Shown here in pieces: positions 9,701 to 22,756 of a DNA stretch of 64,000 nucleotides. Origin of the DNA: Pteria penguin (Eukaryota > Mollusca > Bivalvia > Pterioida > Pteriidae); contig CM068587.1 in assembly GCA_035048485.1 (NCBI GenBank), positions 27,112,534 to 27,176,533 on the forward strand, written 5' to 3'. Within the stretch, counting starts at the first letter, position 1. Each line of letters opens with the position of its first letter. Both the position numbers and the translations under genes were made by a program. The notes under the pieces were generated by a model. The model saw only the letters and a program-made list of their open reading frames with translations. It was not told the DNA's origin and searched no databases.

Positions 9701-11855
9701 TTTCATACTTGATATCTTATATAGGCTGTACATGCAGTTTTAATTTGTATTTACATGTTGCATTATTTCTTGTGGTTATCAAATGCAGAGGTCTGTTTTG
9801 AGAAATTGAAACTGGCCTTGACTTAAAATGTGGTTTGTGGTGACAAAAAAGAGTAAGTGTTGGATGTGGAAATCTTTGTAGATATGTATGGATGACTAGA
9901 CATTTGCCGGGGAAATGTTTTGTGATGGCAATTTTACGAACGAGAATTAGCTGGTGTCCGATAAGCAATGCATGTAGTAGTGCATTGAACGAAGGGTGGT
10001 TTGTAGTAACATATATAAAGAATTTGTTTTGGTTATAGATGGTTTGTAGGTACATAATATGTGAACTAGAGTTTGTTGTATAGTTGGTTATTATAATATA
10101 TTGCCCTTAACTAAATAGAGTTTGTAGTGAGTGAAAGACATTGGCTAGATTTGGTACATACCTTCCCTGGCCACTGCTATCTTAGTTCAGGGGTCCATGA
10201 ATGTTGTGGTACGTTAGAGTGAATGACATAGTGGTATAGCGCCTGATCATCTTGTATTTTGTGAAAACACATTGTAAGGGCTACCCTGGCTGAAAATGGA
10301 TTTATATTTCAAACTGAATGAATTTTCATTGCATTATCTAATTTAATTAGCGAATCTGTTTTGTAGATTTTGCCTGGTTAATTTTATAATCATATATTGA
10401 ATCACCGGGTCTGATCAGCCTTACTTGTTGATGATAAAGTTATCACATGAGAGTTCAAACAAAGTGTCTCAAACTCTTCATCGCCAATAACGGCCATATT
10501 GTATTGTGTGACGTTAGGTCAATGGCCCTCTAGGATTATTGTACATTATACACGTCCTCGTGAAAGACAGTAGTGTCGTCTTCTCTTTCTTTCTCATTCT
10601 TTTCAATGTCGGGTGCGATCTTTTCACCATATGGATATTTTATGAGGTGGGACAACCTTCCATTTACCAACAACAAATTACGACCGAATTCTAAGGGCAG
10701 AATCGTGATTTCTCACAACCTAACTTCATGTAAAACGGATTAAGATATAACAAAATGAAGACCGAATAAAACACATCTAGGTATCCTCTCAATTCGAAAC
10801 ATTGTCAATAAAAGGACTAGTAAGGACAACAGAAGAGCATAGAGCAGATCGCCGGAGTGCTCTTCCCAATACAATCCAATCACAATTAGCGTAATCTCGA
10901 TATAGAAATGTTAATCTCTTGGTGCAGGTTTTTGTGTGTGCATATTAACTCGAGGTCAGATCATACCGAGATTTAGTAACAGTGAATCGTCTTAATACTC
11001 TATACCGGTATATTATTTTCATAAATTGAAAAGTGCAATTATTACAGGGCAGTATTTGTGTATGCAGCTCTTAGTGTATGGATGAAATTTACATATGCAA
11101 AGTAAAATGTTTCTTACATAATGCGATCTGGGAGGACTCCCGTGTAGTTATTTCATGTGTCGGTGTTTTTGAAAGGGGATTTTCTCTTAATGTCAAAAGC
11201 ATTATCTACTGCACAAAGTATTATGAAATTTTGGAATATCTTAAATTGATTTTTGATGTGAAAGTTTGTACGTATACTGGAAATGATAATAACGCTAAGG
11301 CATTTCTTAAACTTTGTGCATCGAAGGAGATAGGCTTTCAATATCCTCTTTTGAAATTCGAATGCATTATTCGATTATATTAAATAAATATGCAACGAAT
11401 TTCTTTCAAGCATCAAATTTCTTTTTATCCGTCTGGTTTGAGATTAGAGGCAAGTCCGTGGTATGAGGATTACATAACATGGAAAAGTTGAGAAGTGAAA
11501 TTGTTGCTCTTATCTTGTGAATCTTCTATCATAAGATTGAACTGGTATTATATACATGTGATGGGCGTGATAGGAAGACATAAATCTGTTTGATTTATGT
11601 ATACTTATATTGCAAAAACATCTCTCTGTCATTACAGTTATTTACTTTCACATTAGCATATAGAATCCATGGAACTAGAGAACTTTTTATAAATCAGAAA
11701 CATCATAATCAAAATATCTCTTTATTCAAAACTATACATTAACTTCATTACAAGATGGCGACATCGGATGTGCCAGGTACATTTTTTTCTTATGCCAAAC
11801 AATCTATTTGAACAGCTAAACAGTTTGGCACCATTTACGCAAGTGGTATTGATAC
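9701..11855. other. Intergenic, no gene seen
   Basis: AT-rich spacer. It contains one decayed copy of the dispersed repeat family described at 42395 (10150-10245). Open frames of about 100-112 codons at 9717-10055 (-) and 11078-11383 (+) show no recognisable motif, no splice context and no biased composition, so I do not call them genes. Confidence 0.5.
10150..10245 (+). repeat. Dispersed repeat family III, decayed fragment
   Basis: TTCAGGGGTCCATGAATG followed by TGTGGTACGTTAGAGTG matches the reverse of the fullest copy at 42395-42680. Only the segment around the GGGGTCC core remains. Confidence 0.6.
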
Positions 11856-11859
11856 CTTA

Positions 11860-13008
11860 CTATGTCATATAATACCATAAAATATCATACCATAATTACT
11901 ATATTATACCATACCACACCGTCCCATATAACTTCATACCATATTCTACTATACAATACCATACTACAGCATAACATACCATATCTTTCTATATTGTACC
12001 ATACCATACTACACAATTCCATACTTTACAATAACATACTATAACTTACTAAATCGTTCCGTTCCACATCATCCCATCGCATACCTTACTTTATCATACC
12101 ACACCATACCATATACTGCATCATAGCTCACTATACCATGTCATACCACACCATACCATATACTGGATCATACCTCACAATACCATATCATACCATACCA
12201 TACCATACCACACCATCCCATACCTTACTTTATCATACTATACCATACCACATCATACCAAATACTGCATCATACCTCACTATACCATGTCATACCTCAC
12301 CATACCATATACTCGCTCATACCTCACTATACCATACCATATCATACTATACTATACCACACCACACCACATCATCCCATACCTTACTTTATCATACTAC
12401 ATGTAAACCATACCATACCACACCACCCCATACCTTACTTCATCATACTATACCATACCATACCATACCATATACTTGCTCATACCTCACTATACCATAC
12501 CATATCATACCATACTATACCACACCACACCACATCATCCCATACCTTACTTTATCATACTACATGTAAACCATACCATACCACACCATCCCATACCTTA
12601 CTTCATCATACTATACCATACCACACCATACCATATACTGGATCATACCTCCCTATACAATACCATATCATACTATACTATACCACACCACACCACATCA
12701 TCCCATACCTTACTTTATCATACTACATGTATGCCATACCATACCACACCATCCCATACCTTACTTCATCATACTATACCATACCACACCATACCATATA
12801 CTGGATCATACCTCACTATACCATACCATATCATACCATACCATACCATACCACACCGCACCACATCACCCCATACCTTACTTTATCATGCTATACTATT
12901 CCATACCACACCATCCCATACCTTACTTCATCATACTATACCATACCACATCATACCATATACTGGATCATACCTCACCAAACCATATCATACCACACTA
13001 TTTTCAGA
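11860..13008. repeat. CATAC-type simple array with about 162-bp higher-order repeat
   Basis: Low-complexity array built from CCATA/CATAC pentamers with variants. Landmark phrases recur at about 162 bp: TACATGTAAACC near 12400 and 12562 with TACATGTATGCC near 12724, and TACTGGATCATACCTC near 12636, 12798 and 12961. The left part is less regular. Long open frames rich in H, T, Y and P come from the pentamers and are not genes. Confidence 0.93.
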
Positions 13009-14080
13009 GAACCATTCTAATGAGTAGCACAATAACGTTCATGGTTTTCTGACAGTGACCTCAACGTTGATGTACAGGCATTGTCATAGCTATACAGGTT
13101 TTCTTCAAAATGACGGTGTGTTGACTTACTTTAATTATAATTGTTTTTGTATGAACTTACATTTCTAGATTGTTAGAGTTTTGTAAGCTTCTTGTACCAT
13201 TATGACGAGGAATATACTTTTACTTGATTTCCTTACTTATTTTGCTTTTCTTGTCTCATTTATACACAAGCAAAATCCGTATTATTTATTTACTCAGAAG
13301 ACTTACATAGCAGTGGTTCCGAGCTGTATAACTATGTCATTTTCTCTACAGTGTTTTAACACATTCATCTCTTGTATGCAGTGTTATGAAACTCTTGGAT
13401 CGTCCATGCGTTACGGACATTCATGGCGGGTGTTACAATCCAAATAAGAGATGCTCCGCGTGAAGTTGATTGTCGGGGATCCATGGTATATTGTTGTGAA
13501 TGTCACAGCGACACAGTACCTTAAGATATTTCTTTAAAGGGATCCATCCTCCTTTGCTCATTTTCTTTCGATAGTTTTCATTTTCCTATTGATTATCCAA
13601 CAATTATTACACGGTAATTTTGTCTTTACTGTGTATTTCATTGCTAATCTGTAAGTCAATTCACGAATATATTCATTTATTCGTGACGTGTAATCACAAT
13701 ATTCAAAAGAAAGCAGTATATAAAATTATTAGGCGTAGGATTTTTCATCAAACATTTAAGAGTTATGTTTCTTTTCAGTAGGGCGGATAGCCTTAAGAGG
13801 CCTACATCTGAAATGAACTCTAAAGTGCCCGTACTAGAGTACATTATTACTTCAGTGTTGTCGACAATGGTCGTGTCAAACCAAATACGAGGTTTTGTCC
13901 TGTGTGGTATGCGTATGAATATATAAAACGAAATTATGTGAAACACGCGTGGGAAAATATACCAAACGTACTAACCAATGAAAAATGAGATTGAAATAGA
14001 TATTAACTCAAAGGACAATATAGAGATGTAAATGGTCCCTCGTGTTTTCATTCGATTGAATAAATAAAGTAAAAAAAACC
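13009..14080. other. Intergenic, no gene seen
   Basis: AT-rich spacer containing one copy of dispersed family III (13325-13450). No coding segment is supported. Confidence 0.5.
13325..13450 (+). repeat. Dispersed repeat family III copy
   Basis: TGTCATTTTCTCTACAGTGTTT followed further on by ACGGACATTCATGGCGGGTG and a sequence like AAATAAGAGATGCTCC. The same order, reversed, is seen at 42395-42680. No sharp ends or target duplication. Confidence 0.65.
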
Positions 14081-14164
<84 letters not shown>

Positions 14165-14215
14165 AACATAACAAAAACAAAGACAAAAACAAACCCAAAA
14201 AAAACCCCCAAGTAC
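14081..14215. repeat. CA then CAA microsatellite
   Basis: About 25 CA units followed by about 12 AAC units and an A/C-rich tail. The opposite strand gives poly-Cys and Val/Cys open frames that are artefacts. Confidence 0.95.
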
Positions 14216-14569
14216 TTCAATAAATTATGTCTACATCAAGAAACATTTTCGCGAATTTAATTCAATATAACCAAACATGTACAGAAAATATATAAATCTA
14301 CATACCAAAACAGCCGTTGCTGATTGTTTGTTTACATAATCAAAAATTTGAATCTTTTAAGAATACATTTTAATATACAGCAAATAGAGCGTTAATTATA
14401 AAAGAATTATGTTTTACACCTTATTAATTGAAAGATTTACATTTTTCTTCTTCTAATTACATGCAAATACAATTACCATGACATACAATAAAACTCTCTC
14501 TAACTTGTAAATGCGGCATAATGGATTGACTCCAGATTTTAGAGAGAGAAGAATATGAAACATGATATT

Positions 14570-14891
14570 TGATTGACTCCCGAGACCGCCATAATGAGTT
14601 AGTTATCCGCCTACCACACTCTCGCGATAAATCAAAATTACACTGGGATGTGCCTCGGCTCTGTGCACCTCTCTGCGCATGAGCGAACACGGTAGTGTAA
14701 TGCTATTCTACGGAGGAAATTCCTCCCCACTTCTGTTTATATTTTCATCTGTTCACTAAAGTATCAACATGGTAACGTGCTCTGGATGTCAATGCTAATT
14801 TATCATGTAACATCTTATTTTGATTCTGAAATTACTTTTCCGTCTCGGTGATTATTTCGTGATTTCTATACAAAAGTGAGAGAAGAAAAGA
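14570..14891 (+). promoter_or_regulatory. Candidate promoter / 5' UTR of the bHLH-PAS gene
   Basis: A locally CpG-richer stretch (about 14580-14720) stands out from the AT-rich surroundings just upstream of the candidate first coding exon. It holds TCTCGCGA at 14620-14627, the core of a known metazoan promoter element, and TGCGCATGAGC at 14674-14684, one mismatch from the NRF1 consensus. No TATA box is obvious at a fixed distance. An in-frame TGA at 14877-14879 precedes the ATG. The promoter role is inferred from position and motifs only. Confidence 0.4.
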
Positions 14892-14983
14892 ATGAACGAA
14901 CAAGCATTTTTTCATTGGGACTTGATCCGTCAGCCTCTGCAACCCCCAGCTTTTGGAATGGGCACTTCGCTGTTGGATTTTAG
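14892..14983 (+). CDS. Candidate first coding exon of the trachealess/NPAS1/3-like gene
   Basis: An ATG at 14892, with A at position -3 and an in-frame stop 15 bases upstream, opens 30 codons. These include HWDLIRQPLQPP and end SLLDF, followed by two spare bases (AG) and the consensus donor AG|GTGAGT at 14984. The bHLH exon at 56874 begins with one base that completes a codon, so the two would join in phase to read [13 protein letters not shown]. The N-terminus of this protein class is not conserved enough for me to identify the peptide by homology. The assignment rests on the start and donor signals, phase, strand and promoter-like upstream sequence. It could instead be the first exon of another gene or a chance ORF. 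Confidence 0.5.
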
Positions 14984-17900
14984 GTGAGTTCAGATGACAA
15001 TTATAGATGAATTCAATGACAGAAATCTTTAAAAAGATCTCAGAAAAAGAAAAAGGAAGAAAACAATGAAACCCATTTATCTACAACCCGACAGATAAAT
15101 ATACCTACACAAGAGACGGAGACTTTTACTCCTGTACATTGAAGTGTATAGATGTGCACCTTTTAAACCTCGTTCTAACCAGTCATTTTAAATCATAAAC
15201 TTGTCATTCATAATTTGTTTTATTGAACACTGTGGTGTAAGTAAAATAAATGAGGGGGAAATTTTGTACAAGTAAATGGTTCATTCAGTGACCTGGATGT
15301 AGAGGTTTTGATTTGTTCTACTAACAGCTCAGTTTTATTTTATCTCAACAAACATATCTCGACTACTATTCTCTACAATGTTTCAATTCAATGCTCAAAC
15401 GCTTTGTTCCATTCCAACACCTATTTTGTTTTCAAGTAATTCAAGGTGAATTTTATTTTTGGATATGAATACTTTTGTTTTTTATTATTATCGTCGCCAC
15501 TTTTTAATTAGTTCCCGACTTCTAATTAATCCATCATAATTCAAATTTTGAATTTTCTAGGTGATATTAAATACAGTTAACTGTTAAGAGTTGATGATCT
15601 GTTATGCTACACAGCCTTCTTTTCAATGGTTTTTGAGATACAGGATAAGTAACTGTCGGTATTAACATCCGGGTATCTATATAAGCCCTATCGTTGGTCA
15701 AATATACTTTTATATAATGGAAAATTTTATTACGAAATGCCTCATTGGACATAGTTTTCTGTACAAATGCAGAATGATGGAGTATTTTATCTTAAACATA
15801 AATGTTCCGAATTGTTTTATATCACGTTCATCCGGCACTCACTTTTAATTGTTATACTTAAGAGGAAATCTGCTCATATATATATAAGTACATTGTATCT
15901 TTACCATCCGTCCGTGTAAAGTTTCATTAATTGCAAATAATGCTAAATGATGATCATATAGATCACATAGAACTGGGATAAGTTCAGAATTTCGAAGTAA
16001 AAACAGAAAGCGTTTGATTATATGTATATATTTGCAATTATTCCCTACTAAGTGTTAAGGCAAGGGAGTAAAATTGATGATAAAAGTGCGTTCATTATAT
16101 TCATTTTGACTGGCATGAGTATATTTACATAAAATGTAAAAAAAAAATGTGAAAAAATCTTGCATCATAAAAGATAAAAAAAATCAACCTGAAATTCTTA
16201 CAAAGTTTTAATATTTAAGTTCCACATACTTTTGCCATTGGTAGCATCTATATATAATTATCATTAGTTGTTATGTTATATAACCAAGATGGTAGCGGGT
16301 CTCGGTGATATCCCACTTTAAAAAACATTTAAGATTTAATGTGGTTTCGTGTTATGGAAGTCCATATGAAATGAAGTAAAGTTTAAAAACATATTTTAAA
16401 ATGACAAACAAAAAAGGATTCTAGTATGGGAGAAAACGTTTTATGAATTAGTGGAATTTTAGTCCGTAATGTCAATAAAATCCATCAATAATTTGGTTAT
16501 TGGCTTACACTGTCATAGTGTCATATAGTCCGCAATAATTTACTTATAGCATATTGTTTGTTTGTTTGTTTGCGTGTGTGTGTGTGTGTGTTTAATTGGT
16601 TGTTTTTTAGTTTAATGTTTTGTTTGGGATTTTTTTGTTTGTTTGTTTGTTTTTTGTTGTTGTTGTTTTTTTTTTTGGGGGGGGGGGGTTGTGTTTGAGT
16701 ATTTTTATTCATTTATTTTTTTTTTAATCGAAACATAGATAAATTAATTAATTAATTAACAATATTACTACAGAGACAATATTTGCCTGTTCAGCTTACA
16801 TAACCCTCCTCCTCTTTCATTCATAACATAACCCCTTTATAAACTATACGCCCATTTCCTATTAAGTTAGCATGCTCTCAAGCCTCCGGGCGGTCGAGCG
16901 TCCTATAAAAATGTCTAATCCATTATCTATTTATAAATTTATTTTGCGTGTGTGCATTTATATGTGTGAATGGTCACGTAGTGCATACTTTCCCCTAACA
17001 TAAGCAGAAATATAAAATTCTTTTTGTTAGCGTTTTACCATCTATCGCTGAATACCATGTTTAATATGGTCAAATCAAATTAATTAATATATGATTTACT
17101 AAAAAGTAATTATGGGTAGACAAAAATAGGTATAACCCCTAGATGTAACATTGGAATGTACATATGATGCTCTGTTGAACGATTACATGTAGTTAAAATA
17201 CTTGAACATTTAAAGATAACGTGTATGTAGTTGTATTTGCACATTTTAAAAAGATTTTTGCAAGTGTAATAAGAGCATTTATATGCTTACACATTGTATT
17301 TACAATGGGGTCTCTTTTTAGTGCATATCTATGGTAAAATCCATACCTTTTTTTCAATAAATTTCATATTCTGTACAAAATGAAACGTAATGCATATATT
17401 TTATCCTCCATTTCCTGTTAAGGAATCATTGAAATGAAGAAGTAATTTATAATATATGATAAAATGATATCATATAAATAATAATGAGATAGCGTTTTAT
17501 ATGATATAATCTCGTAAAATGTTCTGTATTTGAATTATTTTGATGTTTTGAAATTTTCAAATAATGACTTTGTAATGCAAACGTGCAAGCCGTTTCCGGT
17601 TCTTTCATTTATTTGGATTTTATGAATTTTATTGCCTTTGCTACTTTCAGTATTTATAATATTTTTGTTATCTCTTTGCAGTGACATAAAATAAATATTA
17701 AAAGTTTACAAAACTGATGACATGTATTTTAGAGAGAATATTTTCATATCAAAAATCTAGGATGTCAAAAATATTATATATAGCAGCAAGATATTTCCAT
17801 AACAGATAAATTTATTTATATCATTTTGAAATTTAAATTGTATATAATTTTCTTATTTGATTGGGGTTTTTTCAAACTAGTTTTATAATATTTGAAAAAC

Positions 17901-18835
17901 ATGTAGCGATAAGATAATGTATCTTTATTCAAGAATTTTTGGAATGAAAAATTATAAGGATCACTAATTCACAATGGTTTCCTGCTATTTAACACCCTTC
18001 TGTCCCTATATCTTTACAAATGAATGCTGTAAAATCAATAATACTTAGTAAATGTTCTCAGGAAAAGGGATGGAAGTAATCCTTCACTCCTTCACTTTAC
18101 TGACTCCAACAAGTTATGAGGTCAAAATGTTGAGGTTGTGTACTAAGCGGGTGCCGCCACTGTATAATCAATCTAAACCTGGTTTAGTTTTTAGCAATGA
18201 ATAGACCTTTCCTATATTATGTGGATTTTCCGACAGATTCCTGTAACACAATGTTTACATTAAAATTGCTGTAGTTTCTATTCTATAGCTTGCATCCTTA
18301 TGTATAATTGCTTGGACCCTTTCATGCATTACATATAGGTGTAGGTATGTCATTACATATCACAAAGATATCTACTGGCATTTACCTTATACAAGCAGTG
18401 CTTATGTTTTATAATGCAAACATTTTAATCTCTTGTATTTGATATATACATGTATAAAAAAAACCCCACTCGATTTCCTGATATGAAAACAAATTACATC
18501 TTAAACGCGGCGATAAAATAGTTGTAAATTTCAGATTTTGACCTAAGCAATGATCAAGTCCGAAGTAAAAACTGCATTCTAATGTTCCGAATATAACTGC
18601 CAATGTGTTGTTTTACTGCAGTTCCAGTAAATGGGTGCGTCCAACGTCCGAATGGAGAAAAAAAAACCCCCGAGAATCTAAAATTTTCCACATAGGAAGT
18701 AATAAGGGATTGCATAATTATCATACGAGCATTGATGAAAAATCCATCCAATTACCGAGTTATCAATGTATACATGACCAAGGATTAAAGGATTTATAAT
18801 GTCTAATCTGGGGTTTCGGTATATGTAACGTTGAT
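14984..18835 (+). other. AT-rich non-coding (presumed intron 1), nothing coding seen
   Basis: Follows the candidate first exon. AT-rich, with no dispersed repeat I can define and no exon-like segment. Low-complexity tracts occur around 16554-16758. Confidence 0.5.
16554..16758. repeat. TTTG / GT / poly-T / poly-G / TTAA low-complexity tract
   Basis: Successive short runs of TTTG, GT, TTTG again, TTG, poly-T and then about 13 G residues, ending in an AATT run at about 16743-16758. The reverse strand has a K/N/Q-rich open frame that is not a gene. Confidence 0.85.
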
Positions 18836-18839
18836 GCAA

Positions 18840-19875
18840 TGAGGATTTATCTGTAATAGTTCGACCGAGGCAATAAAGGATCTCTGTTCAGACTAGTAGG
18901 AAGAAAAGGGGGAGGGGTTCCACTTCTCGGTCGATCATGGACCAATTTTTTTTATCACGTTACGAAACGAAACGAAATTCAAGGTTTGGCCCCTCAATTT
19001 TGAAATGCTTCCCATGACCCTGCTGTTAACGTCGACTGAAGTAGCATTGTAGTAAGCGATTTGTAAGTAATATATCGACCGAGGATGCCGGATGTGAGTG
19101 TTCTGTAATATGTCGACCGAGATAGTGAATACATGGACCGAGGAGGATCTGCAATAGGTAGTCCGTGGTAGTAAGAGCTCTGTAATACATCAACTGAAGC
19201 AGTGAGGGCTCTGTATTTGGTTGACCAAGGTAGTAAAGGATCTATATAGTGAATGATTTACAATATGTCGACCGAGGCAGTGATCTACAATATGTCGACC
19301 GAGGCAGTGATCTACAATATGTCGACCGAGGCAGTGATCTACAGTATGTCGACCGAGGCAGTGATCTACAATATGTCGACCGAGGCAGTGATCTACAATA
19401 TGTCGACCGAGGCAGTGATCTGCAATACACCGAGGAGACAGTAAGGAATATGTAACATGCGTGTATCAAGAAATTTTTAGAAGAGTCCCAACTTAGTGTA
19501 ATTTGCCTGTTTCAAAATCACGCATAGCAAGGAAGGCCTGTTTTATCAAATCAATAATGGAACAATATTTCTGGTCCCCACCTCTTGGCCCGTTCATAGA
19601 CCTGTTATGAGTCGAAGGAGGCAGCAAGGGAACTATACTACATCGACCGAGACAGTCTGGTTTTGTATTTCGTCAACTGAGGCAATGAGGGTTCTATATA
19701 ATGTAAGCCGAGGCAATAAGGGATGTGTATAACGTCGGCCAATGTAGTGAGAGATCAGTATTACGAGCTGGAGAGGGGTTTTAAATTCTTGATCGGAGCA
19801 GTGAAGCATTTGTAATATCTTGAACAAGGTAGTAAGGATTTGTAACATCCTTAAAGGAATCTGTAACGTCCAGAT
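18840..19875. repeat. Decayed minisatellite zone with homogeneous 27-bp core
   Basis: The core (about 19255-19431) has six near-identical 27-bp units containing ATATGTCGACCGAGGCAGTG, with GTCGACC at 19267, 19294, 19321, 19348, 19375 and 19402. On either side, from about 18840 to 19875, diverged relatives recur at irregular spacing (for example ATATCGACCGAGG, TACATCGACCGAGACAG). The core therefore looks like a recent local expansion in an old array. Both strands read through in several frames because 27 is divisible by three; none is a gene. Confidence 0.9.
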
Positions 19876-20445
19876 CACAGTAATAAATACTTCATTTACA
19901 AGTGCTTTATTGTCGTTGAAATGACTGGAAATATTGAAAAAAAATTGTCCTGGTCTTCAGTCTAATTTGTTGTCGTTTATTGCAACCCCCACCCCTCCCC
20001 TAACTATATACACGTATTTAATATCTATAAAAGTCAGGACTGTCTAGTTGGACAAAAAAATGAGAAATTTCTTTAATCAAATCTTTAATTTCACCAATAA
20101 CAAGGGCCTTTATGACTGTAGCATTTTAATTCAAATAATGTATACCTCTGGTTGATGATGACATGTTGGTCTAACCAAAATTTTCACAATTTCATCTAAA
20201 GCAGTATTAAGTATATGACGCAGTAATAGTGATTCAATGCACAGTATAGAAAAATGTTGTTATAAGGTAAAGGGCTGGGGTTTTAAGGTATAAAAGTTCA
20301 AAGGGGCAAGATGTATGTGCTTGCTATCAAATCAAAACTGTAATGGGTTCTATTTAAATCTTATTATGCTAAGGAAATGTACACCCATACAGTCCATTTA
20401 TAATAGTGCTATAAAATATCAGTGAACTCTTTTGGATCCTCCAGT
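19876..20445. other. AT-rich non-coding, nothing recognised
   Basis: No gene, SINE or tandem repeat could be supported here. Confidence 0.5.
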
Positions 20446-20810
20446 CACGCACACTGCAAAAATCTACTAGCAATGTCCACTTGCTATATTTAGATTCTAA
20501 GAAATGCATACTTAAAACTTCTCAACAATATCCTATTATAGAATTCGAAAAATCATGTTCATGTACGTTTTTTTTTTAAAAAAAATCTCGTAATAATACA
20601 CATTTTCAAAAATGTCCTAGATAATTCTAAAATTACATGTATACATTATCAAAAATCCCCTTGTTATGTGTATTTACTAATATCCCCTAGTAATACATTC
20701 ATAGAAAATCCTATGTAAACACACAAAACCCTTGTAGTACTACACACCTCAAATATCCCCTAGCAATACACAGATACAAATCTCATTTAATAATCCCTCA
20801 TCATTGTTAT
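20446..20810. repeat. Highly degenerate tandem repeat, about 40-bp spacing
   Basis: Phrases such as ATCCCCTAGTAATACA, ATCCCCTTGTTATGTG and ATCCCCTAGCAATACACA recur at uneven intervals of roughly 40 bp. This is consistent with an ancient decayed minisatellite. Boundaries are approximate. Confidence 0.55.
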
Positions 20811-22660
20811 AGAATTCTTGGTATATTCTCTCTGTATACTTTCATAGGCTCTATTGCGTTTCATACATCCATTTCATGAATAGTTAATTGAAAAAAAAAA
20901 AGAAAAAAGAGAAAAGAAAATTCAATCTAGTATCATTTTATGGTAAATATCTTTAACTGATACATTGTTCGAAAAAATTCTTGATTCATTAGTATTATTT
21001 CCTAATATTTTCCGCTTTAGGATATTCTAGTTTTACAGAATTTCGTAGTTTTCTTGGAAAATGATGCGTCCTTAATCTTTAAAAAGAAATCCTGTTTTTG
21101 ATGCAGACCAGCCACTACCTGGTTTTAATCCTATTAGAGCCTTCCCATCAAACGCCCACCATTGACAACATTTTTATTGTGCCGACCAAATCTTCAATTT
21201 CCATCTCATCCGAATTAATCAAACCGCAAAATCGATATTGATTGACAACCAATGATTAAAACGTCGGTATGCTATACTTAATTTACATACATGATAAGTT
21301 GTTGTTTGTATAGAAATAGTTACATGGGGGATTAGAAGTACTTTATTATTTTGAGATAACTTAATTTCAAATTTCTCTCAATTTGAGTATGATAGGCATT
21401 TTAGAATCTACTATCCATGGTGATTTTATTTTAAAATCAATGAACTCATATACGTGTAAACTGTAGATCTGGATCTAATACACTTTCAATGTATTACCAC
21501 ATATTTTAAAATTTTGTAAATTTTTCATTCATTCATTTATTTGTTCATTCATTCATTTATTCATCCATTCATATAAATAGGCCATTGTGCTGGGATTGGA
21601 TGGGCCAGAAACCAATAAGAATGTTATTTTCTGAAATTCAGAAAGGACAGGGTCAGTTTTCAAGGCTTTGAATTTGATATATTTAAACACAAGTATCGAA
21701 CAGCCAAATCAACATCAACAATCATTTATATGTAGACAGTGTAACATAAATACAAGTCCATATATGTTCTCATTTATACAGAAACTTGTAGCATTTTATG
21801 ATAGATGATGTAATGAATAGTGTATCACAAGTGTTAACACAATCACCTGCTTTTATTTATTGAGCGTTTCTAATGCAATGCATTTCTACAAAAGATGTTG
21901 TACATCATTCACTTGTTAATTATATAATTTTGTTAGTACGAAGTATGTATAATACATGTCAAATCAAGAACTCAACATTCACGTTCTGGAAAATGAAACT
22001 AGTGTTCAATGTAGTAAGGGGAAAGGGGGTGTTAAGAAATCAGAGAGAAATATCGAGTACGGTGCCGGATATATTATTTTCAATCGAAGTGTCATTATTG
22101 AGACTTTGTTATGAACAACTATATATTTTGTGATAATCAGATTGTGTTCTGTTTAACTTTGCATTCGGTGGTCACTTGATTCTGTAACTCCGTGCACTTT
22201 CTTGGATCCATTGTCGAATAATTATAATCTAAGATATCTATATGATAGTCTGAATAGATTCTATTATTGAAATCAGACATTGATGTCAAATTATTTACCT
22301 TTTTCAGAAGCCTTGATTTTTGTTTCCCCCAAAATATACTATCCAATAAGCTGTTAAATTAGCTTTCTAGATAATATCATACAAAATGTATCTATATTTA
22401 GAGGCAGTGACAATATAAACCTCTCTCAAGGCAAATTGAAAGCTTTGCCCAAAATTATCGCTCTTCGCACACGTGTATCTATGTCAATTTATGTGCATTA
22501 TAAACAAATTGATCTTCGCTAGACATCGGAGTCTTTCTGGTTTACCTGTGTGCGAAACACTTTTGACCGGGAGCACATAATTACCATGGTAATATACACG
22601 TACATATGTATCAAAATATCCTGTCACAAGTATTAAACTTACAACTGTATTAATTTATTA
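20811..22660. other. AT-rich non-coding, nothing coding seen
   Basis: Contains a short ATTC-type repeat at about 21525-21575. Short open frames here lack recognisable features. Confidence 0.5.
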
Positions 22661-22663
22661 ACT

Positions 22664-22691
22664 TATACATACATACATACATACATACATA

Positions 22692-22754
<63 letters not shown>
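22664..22754. repeat. TACA then TA microsatellite
   Basis: About seven TACA units pass into about 30 TA units. The pure TA tract can form a cruciform and is likely to be length-polymorphic. Confidence 0.95.

Positions 22755-22756
<2 letters not shown>

Noticed and set aside
9717..10055. 112-codon reverse-strand gene
   Set aside because: No recognisable domain, splice context or upstream signals; compatible with chance in this composition.
11078..11383. 101-codon + gene
   Set aside because: No recognisable domain; AT-driven composition; no neighbouring exon evidence.
11862..13027. His/Thr/Tyr/Pro-rich proteins of up to 183 codons
   Set aside because: They are read-through of the CATAC pentamer array.
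13971..14220. Val/Cys-rich membrane-like proteins
   Set aside because: Translations of the CA/CAA microsatellite on the reverse strand.
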